A stretch of DNA of 5,733 nt, taken from Alistipes sp. GTDB lineage: Bacteria; Bacteroidota; Bacteroidia; Bacteroidales; Rikenellaceae. Below are positions 4,853 to 5,733 of the stretch, piece after piece (position 1 is the first letter of the stretch; every line of letters starts with the position of its first letter). The notes beneath the pieces are model-generated. The model saw nothing but the letters and a program-made list of their open reading frames with translations, did not search any database and was not told the DNA's origin. The stretch is taken from positions 1-5,733 of the forward strand of contig JAQUZZ010000112.1 of NCBI GenBank assembly GCA_028691095.1, given 5' to 3'. Both the position numbers and the translations under genes were made by a program.

Positions 4853-5733
4853 ATGAAACCTCTGATTGAACCGGTGGAGACCGCACAACTCAAACAAGAG
4901 CTGACCCCGGCACGACTCCTACGGAATACCAACAACGGAAATAACGAGATCTATGTCATCACCGCAGCGGAGTGCCCTGCCGTGATGCGTGAGATCGGAC
5001 GGCTACGCGAACTCTCCTTCAGAGACGGAGGCGGAGGCACGGGAGCCGATGTGGATATTGATGAGTTGGATTTGGTTCCGGCCGCAGAGGGAGGGTATCA
5101 ACAGTTGTTGGTGTGGGATCCCAAAGCCGAGGAGATCGTCGGAGGGTATCGTTTCATTCTCTCACGGACGTCACACCCTCGCGGTATGTCCACCGAGCAC
5201 TACTTTCGATTCACCGAGCGTTTCCGCAAGGAGTATCTCCCCTACACCATCGAGCTGGGACGCTCGTTTGTGCAGCCGCATTACCAAGGATCTCGTGCTA
5301 ACCCCAAAGGACTCTACTCATTGGATAATCTGTGGGATGGATTGGGTGCTTTGGTCGTTGAGAATCCCGATATGCGCTATTTTTTCGGCAAGGTGACCAT
5401 GTACGGCTCCTACGACAAGCAAGCCCGTAATATGTTGCTCTTCTTCCTGCGCAAATATTTCCCCGATCAAGAGAACTTGGTGGAGGCCATTCATCCGATA
5501 CAATTGCAAATCGACGACCAAAAGATGGAACAGCTCTTCTGTGGCGGTAGTTATGCGGAAGATTATAAGATCCTGACCCATGATATTCGCACCTGTCGGG
5601 AGAACATTCCTCCGCTGATTAACTCCTACATGAGCCTATCCCCCTCCATGAAGGTGTTCGGCACGGTGGTCAATCCCGATTTCGGCGATGTGGAGGAGAC
5701 GGGCATCCTGATTACGATCAAATATATTTATCC
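4853..5733 (+). CDS. glsB: GNAT/'hemolysin'-family N-acyltransferase (GlsB-like), 3'-truncated by window edge
   Basis: 293 codons are visible and the frame is still open at the last base. The family (annotated as putative hemolysin or GNAT, related to ornithine-lipid OlsB) transfers a 3-hydroxyacyl chain from acyl-ACP to the amino group of an amino acid. In Bacteroides GlsB does this with glycine, the first step of glycine-lipid synthesis. Visible family segments are REIGRLRELSFRDGGGGTG (46-64), EEIVGGYRF (93-101), YTIELGRSFVQPHYQG (131-146), LDNLWDGLGAL (158-168), FGKVTMYGSYDKQARNML (178-195) and INSYMSLSPSMKVFGT (256-271), followed by NPDFGDVEETGI. The start ATG follows AT-rich DNA; the residues before EIYVIT are weakly conserved in such proteins. 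It follows the GlsA-like gene by 77 nt in the same orientation, supporting a shared pathway. Glycine as the substrate is inferred from homology and lineage. Confidence 0.85.
   Translation, partial: MKPLIEPVETAQLKQELTPARLLRNTNNGNNEIYVITAAECPAVMREIGRLRELSFRDGGGGTGADVDIDELDLVPAAEGGYQQLLVWDPKAEEIVGGYRFILSRTSHPRGMSTEHYFRFTERFRKEYLPYTIELGRSFVQPHYQGSRANPKGLYSLDNLWDGLGALVVENPDMRYFFGKVTMYGSYDKQARNMLLFFLRKYFPDQENLVEAIHPIQLQIDDQKMEQLFCGGSYAEDYKILTHDIRTCRENIPPLINSYMSLSPSMKVFGTVVNPDFGDVEETGILITIKYIY

Noticed and set aside
1..5733. tRNA, rRNA, CRISPR, insertion sequences, phage or defence genes
   Set aside because: Read on both strands, no cloverleaf, repeat-spacer pattern, transposase motif or terminal inverted repeats with target duplication was found.

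Overview
The window looks like a chromosomal segment from a fairly GC-rich member of the Bacteroidota, most likely Bacteroidales. Three things point that way. All five protein-coding genes match family variants typical of that group. Start codons lack Shine-Dalgarno sequences and instead have A-rich or unremarkable leaders. Several gene starts are preceded by the Bacteroidota -7 promoter motif TAnnTTTG. I see no RNA genes, mobile elements, CRISPR arrays or integration signs; this is core housekeeping and cell-envelope DNA.

Left part (1-2614, + strand): the C-terminal 401 residues of an AmpG-type MFS permease are followed, after a 170-nt gap rich in small inverted repeats, by a secreted DUF1343/NamZ-type exo-beta-N-acetylmuramidase. 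Together they suggest peptidoglycan-fragment breakdown in the periplasm and uptake into the cytoplasm (cell-wall recycling or MurNAc salvage).

Middle (2615-3656): a convergent intergenic region with a perfect 9-bp stem-loop separates namZ from rsmH (mraW) on the - strand. RsmH is the 16S rRNA C1402 N4-methyltransferase. It is usually in the dcw cell-division cluster, but here it has neither mraZ before it nor ftsL/ftsI after it.

Right part (3657-5733): a 279-nt divergent control region lies between rsmH and a lipid-synthesis pair. It carries two exact 12-bp repeats, a 12-bp perfect palindrome abutting a consensus -7 box, and a leader with two mutually exclusive hairpins overlapping a possible 25-codon leader ORF. 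The pair is a PlsC-like O-acyltransferase (GlsA-like) and a GNAT/'hemolysin'-type N-acyltransferase (GlsB-like, cut by the window end). Together these are expected to make N-acyl and then N,O-diacyl glycine lipids, abundant membrane lipids of Bacteroidota.

No clearly new system is present. The most interesting unexplained signal is the structured leader upstream of the glycine-lipid genes, followed by the isolated rsmH and the ampG-namZ pairing.
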